Shown here: positions 53,186 through 61,456 of the stretch, in pieces | How the letters are laid out: each line of letters starts with the position of its first letter | Position numbering within the stretch: the stretch's first letter is position 1 | Source of the DNA: Burkholderiales bacterium | GTDB lineage: Bacteria; Pseudomonadota; Gammaproteobacteria; Burkholderiales; Burkholderiaceae_D | DNA: 64,000 nt | Reading direction: 5' to 3' | NCBI GenBank assembly: GCA_016196925.1 | Contig: JACPWS010000046.1 | Location: 1-64,000 of the forward strand | Notes under the pieces: model-generated | Told to the model about the DNA's origin: nothing | Seen by the model: the letters and a program-made list of their open reading frames with translations, nothing else | The model's database searches: none | Program-made: the position numbers and the translations under genes

Positions 53186-55186
53186 TTATTGCACCGTAAA
53201 ATTAGCGCTAGCGGTGGCAGTCAGCGATAAGCCGCTGGCGTAGCCGCTCAACTGATAGCTGCCGCTGGTATTTTTACGGCCTATCTTGTAGCTTCCGACG
53301 GCAACGCCATTGCTGTCGGTGGTGGTCATCAATGTCGTTGTCGTGCCGTTCGGTTGCTTCACGGTGAAAGTGACCGAGGCGCCGGCCACCGCAGTGGTGC
53401 CCGACTTGACGGTGGATGTCATCTTAACCGTTTGCCCTGCAGAGTAGCTTGCCTTGTCGGTCATGACGGTGGCTTGCAGCCCTGTGCCTACCTGGTAGTT
53501 GGCGGTGGCGCTACCTGTGTAAGCGGTGGCCGAGCTATTGGCGACACTGATGCCTACCGCATTGCTGCCGGTGGCGGTGGTAGGCGAAGTGATGCTGAGC
53601 GTGGTGCTGGCGCTGGCACCCGGTGCGACCGACAGTGTAGGGGCGGCAAAACTACCGCTCCAGCCGCTCGGTGGTGTTGCCTTCAGTGCAAAGCTCGATG
53701 TGCCGCAAGCGGTATTGTCGTTATTGGTCACGGTCACGCTATAAGTCAGGGTTGTGCCTGCGCTGCCAGACAAGCTTTGGCTCGATGGCGTCAACACAGG
53801 GTTGGCGTGCCCGCAAGCCGTGGTCGTTGAGCTGTAGCTGACATTGACGCCGGCGCTGCTGCCATTCATGCTGGTTACAGTGATGCTCACGCCAGCTACC
53901 GTATCGCTATAGCTCTTGCCGACGGTCAGTGCGGGGTCGTTCCAATCAAAAGAGACGCTGTTCGGTGTCATGTCCAGCAGATTGCTCGTGTTCGGATCTG
54001 ACTCTGATCCAACGTGAATTACAACGCCGCTGGTGAAATTGCTGTAATACAATGCAGTAAGGGATTGGTCGAAGCCAAGTGCGGTGCGGTATTCGACGTA
54101 GTACCAGGTGCGCGCGCCGGTGGTGGGGTCAGTACTCTTCAGTATTTTCAGTGCCTTGGGGGTCGTGTTAGTTGTTTCATAGGCATCCAGCGTGTAACTG
54201 CCGCTGCTCTGCACGTAAGTAATAGGCGCTGTGGTGGCGCTGTTCAACCAGCCGAGACGCTCTTTTTGGAACGTATTGAAATGCCCGGTCTGGCCCGACC
54301 CGGTATCGCCCATGATGTCGCCGGAATCACCGTATTCAACTAAGGTGCAGGTGCTGCCTATCACACTGGCGCCGCACTCTTGCGCATGCGAATGGTAGAG
54401 GCCGAAATTATGTCCGAGCTCGTGGCTGACGACTCGGATAGTTTGCAGTCCATTGATTGCGATGTCGCCCGTGGAGCCTCCCACCGTTCCCATTCCACCC
54501 CAACCGCATGTGTTGTTCTGCGGGAAAAAATAAATGTAATGGGAATAACCGGTCAAACTGATCCCCGCTGCGGTGGCGGATTGTTTGGCATAAGTGGCAA
54601 TTTGGTTCAGGTCGCAACTGCTCGCGATCGGCAGGGTGAGCCAGCCATAGCCTGCACCCGCGATCGAGGTTTGCTGGAAAGAGTTTTCCTTGAAGAAGTT
54701 GTTGGACTGGGTAAATACGAGGTTATTGGCGTCCGCTACTGTAAACGGTTGGGTGGTGTTGTCCTGGAAATTCACCAGCAACACCAAGGCCTTATGCTCA
54801 CCTAAGGTATTTGGCAATGGGGCTGGTGAGGTGACCGTAAGGCTGGAGGTGCCGGTCGTGCTGACCGCCAGGACATTGCCGGTTTGCTCACCTGTTACCT
54901 TCAACTTCATTCCTGTTTTCAGCTGCGGTGCCTTTCCTTTGAATTGAAGTTCGATCCGCTCAGTCGCGGTTTTCAGGAAATGGCGGGTGCGGCTGGTTTT
55001 ATTTTCGAAGTGGTCCTCGATCAATACCTGCAATTCGCCTTGGGTTTGCACCTTGCGAGCGTTTTGTGTGGCATTTTGAGCGTGCACAGGATCTGCTGAC
55101 AGGAATAATCCTGCGGCAAGTAACAGCGGGGTAAAGAATTTGGCGAGCGCGAATTGGCCGCCTGCGACAGGACGTGCTTGATGCAT
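53186..55186 (-). CDS. Secreted metzincin-like metalloprotease with C-terminal Ig-like domains
   Basis: 666 aa. Sec signal peptide (FFTPLLLAAGLFLSADPVHA). A propeptide-like region is followed by the catalytic domain, where SHELGHNFGLYH gives HExxHxxGxxH (His255, Glu256, His259, Gly262, His265) and DIMGD supplies the Met-turn (Met292). This fits the gametolysin (M11) type of metzincin. C-terminal modules are a NEW3-like domain (about 455-565) and a Big-type Ig repeat (about 575-665). The ATG at 55186 has GGAG 7 nt upstream; a frame from 55225 starts in a hairpin and is rejected. A c-di-GMP riboswitch precedes it. Confidence 0.88.
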   Translation of the reverse strand: MHQARPVAGGQFALAKFFTPLLLAAGLFLSADPVHAQNATQNARKVQTQGELQVLIEDHFENKTSRTRHFLKTATERIELQFKGKAPQLKTGMKLKVTGEQTGNVLAVSTTGTSSLTVTSPAPLPNTLGEHKALVLLVNFQDNTTQPFTVADANNLVFTQSNNFFKENSFQQTSIAGAGYGWLTLPIASSCDLNQIATYAKQSATAAGISLTGYSHYIYFFPQNNTCGWGGMGTVGGSTGDIAINGLQTIRVVSHELGHNFGLYHSHAQECGASVIGSTCTLVEYGDSGDIMGDTGSGQTGHFNTFQKERLGWLNSATTAPITYVQSSGSYTLDAYETTNTTPKALKILKSTDPTTGARTWYYVEYRTALGFDQSLTALYYSNFTSGVVIHVGSESDPNTSNLLDMTPNSVSFDWNDPALTVGKSYSDTVAGVSITVTSMNGSSAGVNVSYSSTTTACGHANPVLTPSSQSLSGSAGTTLTYSVTVTNNDNTACGTSSFALKATPPSGWSGSFAAPTLSVAPGASASTTLSITSPTTATGSNAVGISVANSSATAYTGSATANYQVGTGLQATVMTDKASYSAGQTVKMTSTVKSGTTAVAGASVTFTVKQPNGTTTTLMTTTDSNGVAVGSYKIGRKNTSGSYQLSGYASGLSLTATASANFTVQ

Positions 55187-55189
55187 GGT

Positions 55190-55218
55190 GGATCTCCATA
55201 AAAATACATGAAAGATCC
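55190..55218 (-). promoter_or_regulatory. Shine-Dalgarno-masking hairpin
   Basis: On the minus strand GGATCT (55218-55213) can pair with AGATCC (55195-55190), whose first two bases belong to the GGAG ribosome site (55197-55194). It is a possible expression platform of the riboswitch upstream. An upstream ACTCAA / TTGAGT pair (minus strand, near 55238-55218) competes with it. Confidence 0.45.
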
Positions 55219-55250
55219 CACTCAAGACTTATTATTGAGTCGTAACTACT

Positions 55251-55343
55251 CTCTTTTTTCGGCGATCCGGCCATCTCGATGCTGCTGAGATCCGTGACTC
55301 TGCGTGCCCCAATCACTTGAGGGTTGCCATTTATCGAAAAGAG
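55251..55343 (-). ncRNA. c-di-GMP-I (GEMM-I) riboswitch
   Basis: Reading the minus strand: P1 is CTCTTTTCG (55343-55335) with CGAAAAAAGAG (55261-55251). The conserved GGCAAC follows. P2 is CCC-(T)-CAA closed by a GNRA loop GTGA (55316-55313) and TTGGGG. Then come CACGCAGAGTCACGG and P3 (ATCTC / GAGAT, 55291-55287 with 55277-55273). The closing GATGGCCGGATCGCCGAA is close to the GEMM consensus. The two variations from the usual wording (GGCAACCC for GGCAAACC, CACGCAGAG for GACGCAAAG) are mild. It sits 65 nt before the protease start. Confidence 0.85.
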
Positions 55344-55722
55344 ATCTTTCGGTTTAATGCTATTTAAATGCTTTGCGCGAACTTAATAACGCAAAACAAT
55401 TTCTTGGTAGCAAATTTTTTTGCCACGTTCGATTAGACAGCGTAATTACAGCACGAGTTCCGCTGTTTTAAAAATTCTTAAAAAATTTTTTAAATTTATT
55501 TATTCGATGGTTTCAAGCCAGAATACGCTTTTATTTTGAAGTGCACAAGGGAAAGTATTTCTGCATCGCAATAAGTATTTAAAGTCGGATGCAGCCATTT
55601 ATTTGTCCCTCCCTAAAAAGTTTCATATACTTAATGGACGAGGTTTGGATTGGATCGCGCACGAATAGTTCCGACCGGTATCTTGTACCGGCGGAAGTAT
55701 TTGGCTCGCAAGAAGGAAGCAA

Positions 55723-56349
55723 ATGTCCAATATTACGGTGCTGAACGGGTGTAACGACGTCTCTGTTCAGGAATCACTGCGGACTGCTCTGGATTTGCAT
55801 GAAGGAATCAGCCTGCTGGACGAGGTCTGGGATGATGACATGCAACTCTTGGCTCTTGCGCGTAACTTGAAACCGGACGTGTTTTTGATGGAAGCGGCAT
55901 GTCATTCTATCGATGGGGTGTCGTTGCTGCTTCAAGTCCACGTGGCAAGCCCGGTGACGAAGATACTACTGTTTTGTGAATCCTGGGGACGTCAGGATGT
56001 CGTCGAGGCCCTGGGGAATGGCGCCAAAGGTTGCATAGGAAAAACATCTGCGCCGGCGCAATGGCTGAAAGCCATACGTTTGATTCATGACGGCGATATC
56101 TGGATCGATAGGCATTTGCTGGCGGAGGCGCTGATTGCCTTGTTACACGATATCCCAGGCAAATATCATTTGCTGGAATCGAAGCCGGAAATATTGACGG
56201 AAAGAGAGCGGGAAGTCGTCCGTTGGGTCGAACTGGGCATGACAAATAAAGAAATTGCACGACAGATGAATATCAGTGACACCACAGTGAAGACCCATCT
56301 TCAGCATATCTTCGGCAAATTGCACATAGGGCGACGCTCGATGTTGTGA
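55723..56349 (+). CDS. LuxR/NarL-type regulator with degenerate receiver domain
   Basis: 208 aa. The N-terminal half has the receiver fold, but the acidic pocket is lost (VLNGCNDVSV in place of VDDH) and the phosphoacceptor Asp is Glu57 in DVFLMEAACHSIDG. The C-terminal LuxR HTH (about 158-205) is intact: LTEREREVVRWVELGMTNKEIARQMNISDTTVKTHLQHIF. The protein ends soon after KLHIGRRSML, slightly short for the family. AAGGAAG Shine-Dalgarno. Divergent from the protease, so the protease or the exported proteins are plausible targets. Phosphorylation-independent action is inferred. Confidence 0.85.
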   Translation: MSNITVLNGCNDVSVQESLRTALDLHEGISLLDEVWDDDMQLLALARNLKPDVFLMEAACHSIDGVSLLLQVHVASPVTKILLFCESWGRQDVVEALGNGAKGCIGKTSAPAQWLKAIRLIHDGDIWIDRHLLAEALIALLHDIPGKYHLLESKPEILTEREREVVRWVELGMTNKEIARQMNISDTTVKTHLQHIFGKLHIGRRSML

Positions 56350-56721
56350 TGCACCTCCTTTTTTCGCGGCCAATTACTCTTGCCGCTCAAGTTCCAACGT
56401 CATCGCATCTCCGCTACCTTCACTCTGCGGAAACGCTTTGAGACGTGGCCGTGGTGGGCAGCGGAAGAGGATGTCCATTCTTTGTGAAAAACCATCTTCT
56501 TGTGTCTTGTTGCAGGTTTTAAGTAGTCACGGATTTATTCCGATTTCGTCATCTCCGCGAAAACGGGGACACACCTAAGCGTTTGATTTACATGGACTTC
56601 CCCTTGCAGGGCGCGCTTGAGCATGCATGCTCAAGTCGTTGCGCGGGCGGGTAGCTTGCTACCCGAATTCCCCGCTACACCTTTCGCGGGAATGACGCCT
56701 TTTGATTTAATCTGCGTTTCC
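56350..56721. other. Gene-free stretch with MITE copy B
   Basis: Between the LuxR-type gene and the TPR lipoprotein gene. It contains the repeat element 56547-56697 and nothing else recognised. Confidence 0.6.
56547..56697. repeat. MITE-like element, copy B (151 bp)
   Basis: Ends CGTCATCTCCGCG (56547-56559) and CGCGGGAATGACG (56685-56697) are inverted repeats with 11 of 13 matches. The interior shares CCCCTTGCAGGGCGC, TTGAGCA ... GCTCAAG and GTTGCGCGGGCG with copy A at 144-300, and has its own palindrome TTGAGCATGCATGCTCAA. Confidence 0.65.
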
Positions 56722-58116
56722 TTAACGCTTCACTTCGCTGCTGGCTAAATGTAGCGTTGGTTCCTGAGCGGGGCCTAACAGCGCCAGTTGCGTTTTTATA
56801 TCTTTTCCCAGCACCAGCCGGAGATCGGTGTTGTTGCGCAGGTGTTCGCTCTGTACCAGGATAGGCGTCTTGAGCATCCGCTTGCTTAGCATGAGAGCCT
56901 GCCCCTGAAATGTCGCCCGATATTGGATGATGGTCTGCGGCTCACGATATGGTTTGATGTTGGTGAGTCTTGCGGAGGGTAAGCCGCGCGACACCAGCGT
57001 TTTTCCGACTTTTTTCGCCATCCCGGTGACCCCGTTGCCGTTTGCTATTTCCAGACGAAAAGCCTTGGTTTGTTCCTGCGCGGCTAACTGTGTTGCCGGC
57101 GATGCTATAGCCGGCGCTATAGCCGGTACAACAGCCGGTACAACAGCCGGTACGGGGCGGATTGCCGTCTTGGCGAAATTAATCGGCGGCATGGCCAGCG
57201 CCTGGTTAAGCGTGAACGCCAATGCTGGCGGGCCGGCGAGTTGCGTGAGGTCTGCGATCTGCAGCGACTGCGCTGCCTGCGTGACCGGTTGCGACAAATC
57301 GATAGGCATGCTGGTTTCTGTCGGTGCGATTTCTATACTTTTTGCAACGGAGAGCGCAATGCTGTCATGCAGGACAGGTAATTGATAAGGTGTGAAAATG
57401 TTAACGAGAGCAATCGATTTTGGTTCTGTGAGCAGAATCGGGCCGGCCGCGCTGCCGGTAATGGCCGTAGACGGCGTGGCGATTTCAGCCGTACTGGAAA
57501 CGGGCGGGGCGATAGCTGCGGGAGCCGGATTGACGGCCGCCATAGCGGGTGATTTTTCAATGCGTGCTGCTGCGGCGGAATTCAATTCTTCTGCCCGTAG
57601 GAAAGCCAGACGCGATTTTTTTGTATCGCCCAGTTGCCGGTAGACCGCTCCCAGATTATTGTAAGCGCGCTGGTTGTCCGGCTCCAGCGCGACGGTTTTT
57701 TCATAGGCCGTTACCGCATCGGCGAAATTACCCTGCAAATAATAGGTATAGCCGAGATTGTTATACACGCGCGCCACGTCGGGTACGATCTTTAGCGCGG
57801 CGCTCAATTCGCTGATGGCTTCGTTAAATTTGCCTTGTTTTGAATACACCACGCCGAGCGCATTGCGGGCGTCCACGTAGCTGGCGCTCTGTCTGATTGC
57901 ATTGCGGTAGGCTTCTGCCGCCAGCTCCAGGCGGTTTTGTCCGAGGTAATAACGCCCCAGTTGATAATAGCCAAGCGCGGTTTTGTCGGCGCCGCTGACT
58001 TTCATCAGCGGTTCTATGCGCGTTTTGGATAGCGGTGGTGTCGTGTCCGTCGTGCTGCAACTGAACAGGACGGGCAAGGCGCCGATTAAGGGGAGAAGGA
58101 AGTAATTTTTTTTCAT
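56722..58116 (-). CDS. TPR lipoprotein with LytR_C domain (Tad-locus TadD-like)
   Basis: 464 aa. Lipobox LFSC after MKKNYFLLPLIGALPV. TPR repeats span about 45-190 (ALGYYQLGRYYLGQNRLELAAEAYRNAI, AYNNLGAVYRQLG). A Pro/Ala-rich linker carries a 12-bp tandem repeat, then a LytR_C-type domain (about 365-450: RLEIANGNGVTGMAKKVGKTL ... TDLRLVLGKD). This TPR plus LytR_C plan is typical of tad pilus clusters. The ATG at 58116 has AAGG upstream. It ends the minus-strand tad run. Confidence 0.82.
   Translation of the reverse strand: MKKNYFLLPLIGALPVLFSCSTTDTTPPLSKTRIEPLMKVSGADKTALGYYQLGRYYLGQNRLELAAEAYRNAIRQSASYVDARNALGVVYSKQGKFNEAISELSAALKIVPDVARVYNNLGYTYYLQGNFADAVTAYEKTVALEPDNQRAYNNLGAVYRQLGDTKKSRLAFLRAEELNSAAAARIEKSPAMAAVNPAPAAIAPPVSSTAEIATPSTAITGSAAGPILLTEPKSIALVNIFTPYQLPVLHDSIALSVAKSIEIAPTETSMPIDLSQPVTQAAQSLQIADLTQLAGPPALAFTLNQALAMPPINFAKTAIRPVPAVVPAVVPAIAPAIASPATQLAAQEQTKAFRLEIANGNGVTGMAKKVGKTLVSRGLPSARLTNIKPYREPQTIIQYRATFQGQALMLSKRMLKTPILVQSEHLRNNTDLRLVLGKDIKTQLALLGPAQEPTLHLASSEVKR
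57107..57154. repeat. Four tandem 12-bp units inside the TPR lipoprotein gene
   Basis: ATAGCCGGCGCT, ATAGCCGGTACA, ACAGCCGGTACA and ACAGCCGGTACG. On the coding strand they encode VPAV/APAI-type four-residue repeats in the linker. In frame, so copy-number change would only alter linker length. Confidence 0.85.
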
Positions 58117-58186
58117 GATGCACACCTTTTTCTGCCTTTAATCGGGTTGCAAGCGAGGGCTTGCAACCCGGATACTAGTCGTTGAA

Positions 58187-60373
58187 CTAGTCGTTGATAG
58201 TGAAAGACTGTGGGGTGATGACGCCGAGCGGGGTCGTTACTTTCACGGTCAAGAATCCGCTTGAAACTGGATTGGAGCAGACCAGGGCCGGGTCTTGTGT
58301 GGCATCGCCTTGTATCAGCAAGCGATAAGTCCACACCGCTGAGTTTGGTTCATTTGTGTTCGGCACGGTAAAGCTGGTGTCGCTGAGTATGGTGCCGTTG
58401 GAGGTTGAGAACGTAATGGTGGTACCGGCCGGCAGTATGTTGCCGGGCAAGGCATTACCAGCGAAGAAAGTCGGATTTTGGTCCCGCACCGCGATTTGGA
58501 AGATCTTGGCGCTATTGACAAACTTTGTGCCATCTACGCAACGGTCAAGTGGCGGCGCATCCACTAAAGTAATTTCTGCCTTGCTGGTGGAAAACACCAG
58601 CACGAAGGCGTCGCGCACGTGAATCGTCGGCATCGTGCCGTTTGGAGCGGTCTGCAAGACGCCATGGTAGAAACCGTCGCCGCTGCTATTCCAGGTTCCG
58701 AGGCCATCGCTGTCAATATACGGCTCGCCGACTGCAGGTGCGGTGGCGGGATTGTTACCGTTATTGACGTCTTTAGCTTCCTTATCTGTGATCGCGCGGT
58801 CATAGCGGAACGGTTCGCGCAAATCCGTAAATGTCTCACCGACGTCGTAACTGTTGATGACGTTGGGGGACGCAGGATTGTCTATGAAGCTCTCTTCACC
58901 CAGGGCATAACCCAGCACAGTGACGCGGCCATTAACCGGACGTGGATTCTGGCAAATGAACCTGGCCTGGCATTGACCAGGTGTGCCTTTTTGCAAAATT
59001 TTCGTGCCGTCGGTCAGCGTGGTCTGATTCAAGCCGGTCAGGCAGGAAGCGTCAACGGCACCGCCCTCGGTGGTAAAACTGACCCCGGTGCCGTCCGGTA
59101 CCGGATTATGGAAGTGGTCTGCAACGAAGGCCGAGACGGTTGTAAAGTCGGTGCCGTCGTGATTCATGCATTCGACGTTGTACACTGAAGGGCTGATCGT
59201 AAAGCTGTTTTGATCCGGGATGCCGGTAGAAACGATCAACTGATCGGACATGCTGGAAATGGCCGTACCCCTGATAGTTGCCAGTACCCGTACCGGGGTG
59301 TTGACGATGCCGGCCGCAACCACGGTGGCTACCGTACCATCGGCGCCGGAATTGGCAAACGCTGGATTCAGGCTCAGGCCGCCGGCAGTCGTGGTTAACT
59401 TGAAGTCGACTACGGTGCCGGCAGTTGGGTTGCCGTTCTTATCGAGAACCTTGAACGTCACGCTGGAGCTTTCCTGGCGCCCGGCGCCGCCTGTGCCTTT
59501 CAGCGCGATATTCTGCGGCAGGGCCGAGACGAAGGCGATCTGCCCCGCGGTCGCGGCCAGTACGGTGATGGTGCCGGTTTGTGTAAAGCTGGTGCCGGCC
59601 AGGCTGGTACTTGCCGTAATGATGTCGGCACCGCCGCAACCTTTGTCCGTGTAAGAGGTAGTGGCGACGCCATTGACGGTGGTGACCGGCGAGCTGATCG
59701 TGGCCTTGCCAGCGCTGGCGCACGGCGACGTGAAGCTGACCGATTGCGCCGGCGTGAAGACGCTGGCCCCATTCATGATCGTGGTGCTGACGCTGGCCGT
59801 ACCTCCGGCGGACAGGGTGGACGGTGCGAGCGCGAGGGCGCTCAGTGTCAGCGACGGAAAGCTGACCGTGTAGGCCAGCGAGCCGGAGCTGGCAACGCCG
59901 CCGGCCGCCGTGCTGGCCGTCACGGTAAATGCCCCGGCTTGCGAACCGGCAACCAGGCTTACTTTTGCCAGGCCGTTGGCGTCGGTCAGGGCGGTACCCG
60001 ACGAGGGGACGAAAGTGCCGGTTTTGTCCGCGCTGATGAAGCTGACTGCAACGTTAGCTACCGCGCTGCCTTTACTATCCTTGACCAAAGCCTGCAGTAT
60101 TCCCGGTGCGTCAGGGGATATGCCGGTAATGACTGCTCCGGCTGCGCTCATCAGGGCTAGCGTGACGGTGGGCTGCGAGGTCGTACTGGTGTTGCCGGTG
60201 CCGGTCCCAGTACCTGTACCAGTACTGCCGGTACCACTTCCTCCGCAAGCGCTCAGATTGCCTTGCGAGCAAAGCGATGGCGACTGGGCATCGCTACCGC
60301 CCCCGCAAGCAGTGAGACCGAGTGCCAGGCTTATGGCGCAGGCTTTGATCATCTGGATAGTTGTTGTTTTCAC
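58187..60373 (-). CDS. Ig-like (Big_1-type) lipoprotein in the tad cluster
   Basis: 728 aa. Lipobox LGLTAC, then a GTGTGTGTGTG-type low-complexity linker encoded by a GGTACC/GGTACT-type microsatellite (about 60196-60240). At least three Ig-like domains of the invasin Big_1 family follow (VTLALMSAAGAVITG ... LQALVKDSKGSAVANVAVSF; LKGTGGAGRQESSSVTFKVLDKNGNPTAGTVVDF; a later Cys-containing part). It lies 124 bp downstream of tadC. A surface adhesin or pilus-associated protein is the best guess. Confidence 0.78.
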   Translation of the reverse strand: MKTTTIQMIKACAISLALGLTACGGGSDAQSPSLCSQGNLSACGGSGTGSTGTGTGTGTGNTSTTSQPTVTLALMSAAGAVITGISPDAPGILQALVKDSKGSAVANVAVSFISADKTGTFVPSSGTALTDANGLAKVSLVAGSQAGAFTVTASTAAGGVASSGSLAYTVSFPSLTLSALALAPSTLSAGGTASVSTTIMNGASVFTPAQSVSFTSPCASAGKATISSPVTTVNGVATTSYTDKGCGGADIITASTSLAGTSFTQTGTITVLAATAGQIAFVSALPQNIALKGTGGAGRQESSSVTFKVLDKNGNPTAGTVVDFKLTTTAGGLSLNPAFANSGADGTVATVVAAGIVNTPVRVLATIRGTAISSMSDQLIVSTGIPDQNSFTISPSVYNVECMNHDGTDFTTVSAFVADHFHNPVPDGTGVSFTTEGGAVDASCLTGLNQTTLTDGTKILQKGTPGQCQARFICQNPRPVNGRVTVLGYALGEESFIDNPASPNVINSYDVGETFTDLREPFRYDRAITDKEAKDVNNGNNPATAPAVGEPYIDSDGLGTWNSSGDGFYHGVLQTAPNGTMPTIHVRDAFVLVFSTSKAEITLVDAPPLDRCVDGTKFVNSAKIFQIAVRDQNPTFFAGNALPGNILPAGTTITFSTSNGTILSDTSFTVPNTNEPNSAVWTYRLLIQGDATQDPALVCSNPVSSGFLTVKVTTPLGVITPQSFTIND

Positions 60374-60496
60374 GATTGCAATCCTTGATTGATAGCGGCA
60401 AACAAGAGCGTCGCCACATCGCTTTTTTCAGACTGTTTTTGTCAAACTGTTTCAAACCGGATGCCACACATAGACCTGGATACTCAAATACGTGAT

Positions 60497-61432
60497 TCAA
60501 CTTGTACGCGAGATGATGGCGTGATAAATCTGTATCGCGGCCGGCCCGACCAATACCATCAGCAAGGCAGGGAAAATACAAAATATCAAAGGGAATAACA
60601 GCTTTAGCGCAATCTTTGCGGCAGCTTCTTCGGCGCGCTGGCGACGCTTGGTGCGCAGGTGCTCCGAGTGGACGCGCAAGGCATCCCCTATGCTGGTACC
60701 GAAGCGTTCGGCCTGGATCAGCATTCCCACCAGCGTGTCAACGTCCTCTACCCCTGTGCGCATGGCGAGGTTGCGTAAGGCTTTTTCCTTGCTGTTGCCG
60801 GCACGTAGCTCCAGCGTCACCAGATGCAGTTCTTCGCTGATCACCGGCGCTACCGGATTCATTTCCTGTGCAACGCGGGCGATCGCCGCATCCATGGCCA
60901 GACCGGCCTCAATGCATATCGTCATCAAGTCCAGTGCGTCCGGGATGTTTTCGAATATCGTTAATTTGCGCGCCGCGATCAGGCGCCTGACGATCAGATT
61001 AGGCAAATAAAAACCGATAGCTGCAGCGACGAGCAGGATAACGATCAGCTGATTGGTGCTCAGCGTGCTTAAGGAGTTGACGAGTATCGCCCATAACAAA
61101 ATTGGGGTTAGCGCGGCCAGCAAGGTTTTGACTGAAAAATAAATCACAGGCGCATGTTCGGAACGCAGGCCGGCGTTCATGAAGCGGGTGCGCAAGACGG
61201 AATTTTCCCATCCTTCTTCCGGCATCGATAATTTCGCCAGCGGGCTGCTTAATTGCGCAACTTTGGCCACCCAATCTACTTTTTCCCTGCGCTCGGCTGG
61301 CACCGGCGATTCTCCCAATTTTTGCAGACGTTGTTGCGTTTGCGAGGGCAGCAGGTAGCGCATCAGCATCATTGCGCCGCCGAACACCGCGAAAAAGAAT
61401 GCGACCAGAAATAAAATGTAAATGTTAGGCAT
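60497..61432 (-). CDS. tadC: Tad pilus inner-membrane protein TadC
   Basis: 311-aa T2SF-family membrane protein that pairs with TadB to form the pilus platform. One N-terminal and at least three further hydrophobic segments. The T2SF domain has PDALDLMTICIEAGLAMDAAIARVAQEM and RTGVEDVDTLVGMLIQAERFGTSIGDALRVHSEHLRTKRRQRAEE. 24 bp after tadB. Confidence 0.9.
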   Translation of the reverse strand: MPNIYILFLVAFFFAVFGGAMMLMRYLLPSQTQQRLQKLGESPVPAERREKVDWVAKVAQLSSPLAKLSMPEEGWENSVLRTRFMNAGLRSEHAPVIYFSVKTLLAALTPILLWAILVNSLSTLSTNQLIVILLVAAAIGFYLPNLIVRRLIAARKLTIFENIPDALDLMTICIEAGLAMDAAIARVAQEMNPVAPVISEELHLVTLELRAGNSKEKALRNLAMRTGVEDVDTLVGMLIQAERFGTSIGDALRVHSEHLRTKRRQRAEEAAAKIALKLLFPLIFCIFPALLMVLVGPAAIQIYHAIISRTS

Positions 61433-61456
61433 GAGTTTTCTCCATGTACGCTGGAA

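Larger units (their letters stand above)
55187..55722. other. Intergenic region between divergent protease and LuxR-type genes
   Basis: Besides the riboswitch and its hairpin it is AT-rich (55440-55520 has runs of T/A). A perfect stem CCGGTA-TCTTG-TACCGG (55675-55691) lies 31 bp before the LuxR-type gene. Promoters for both genes must be here; none matches consensus well. Confidence 0.6.
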
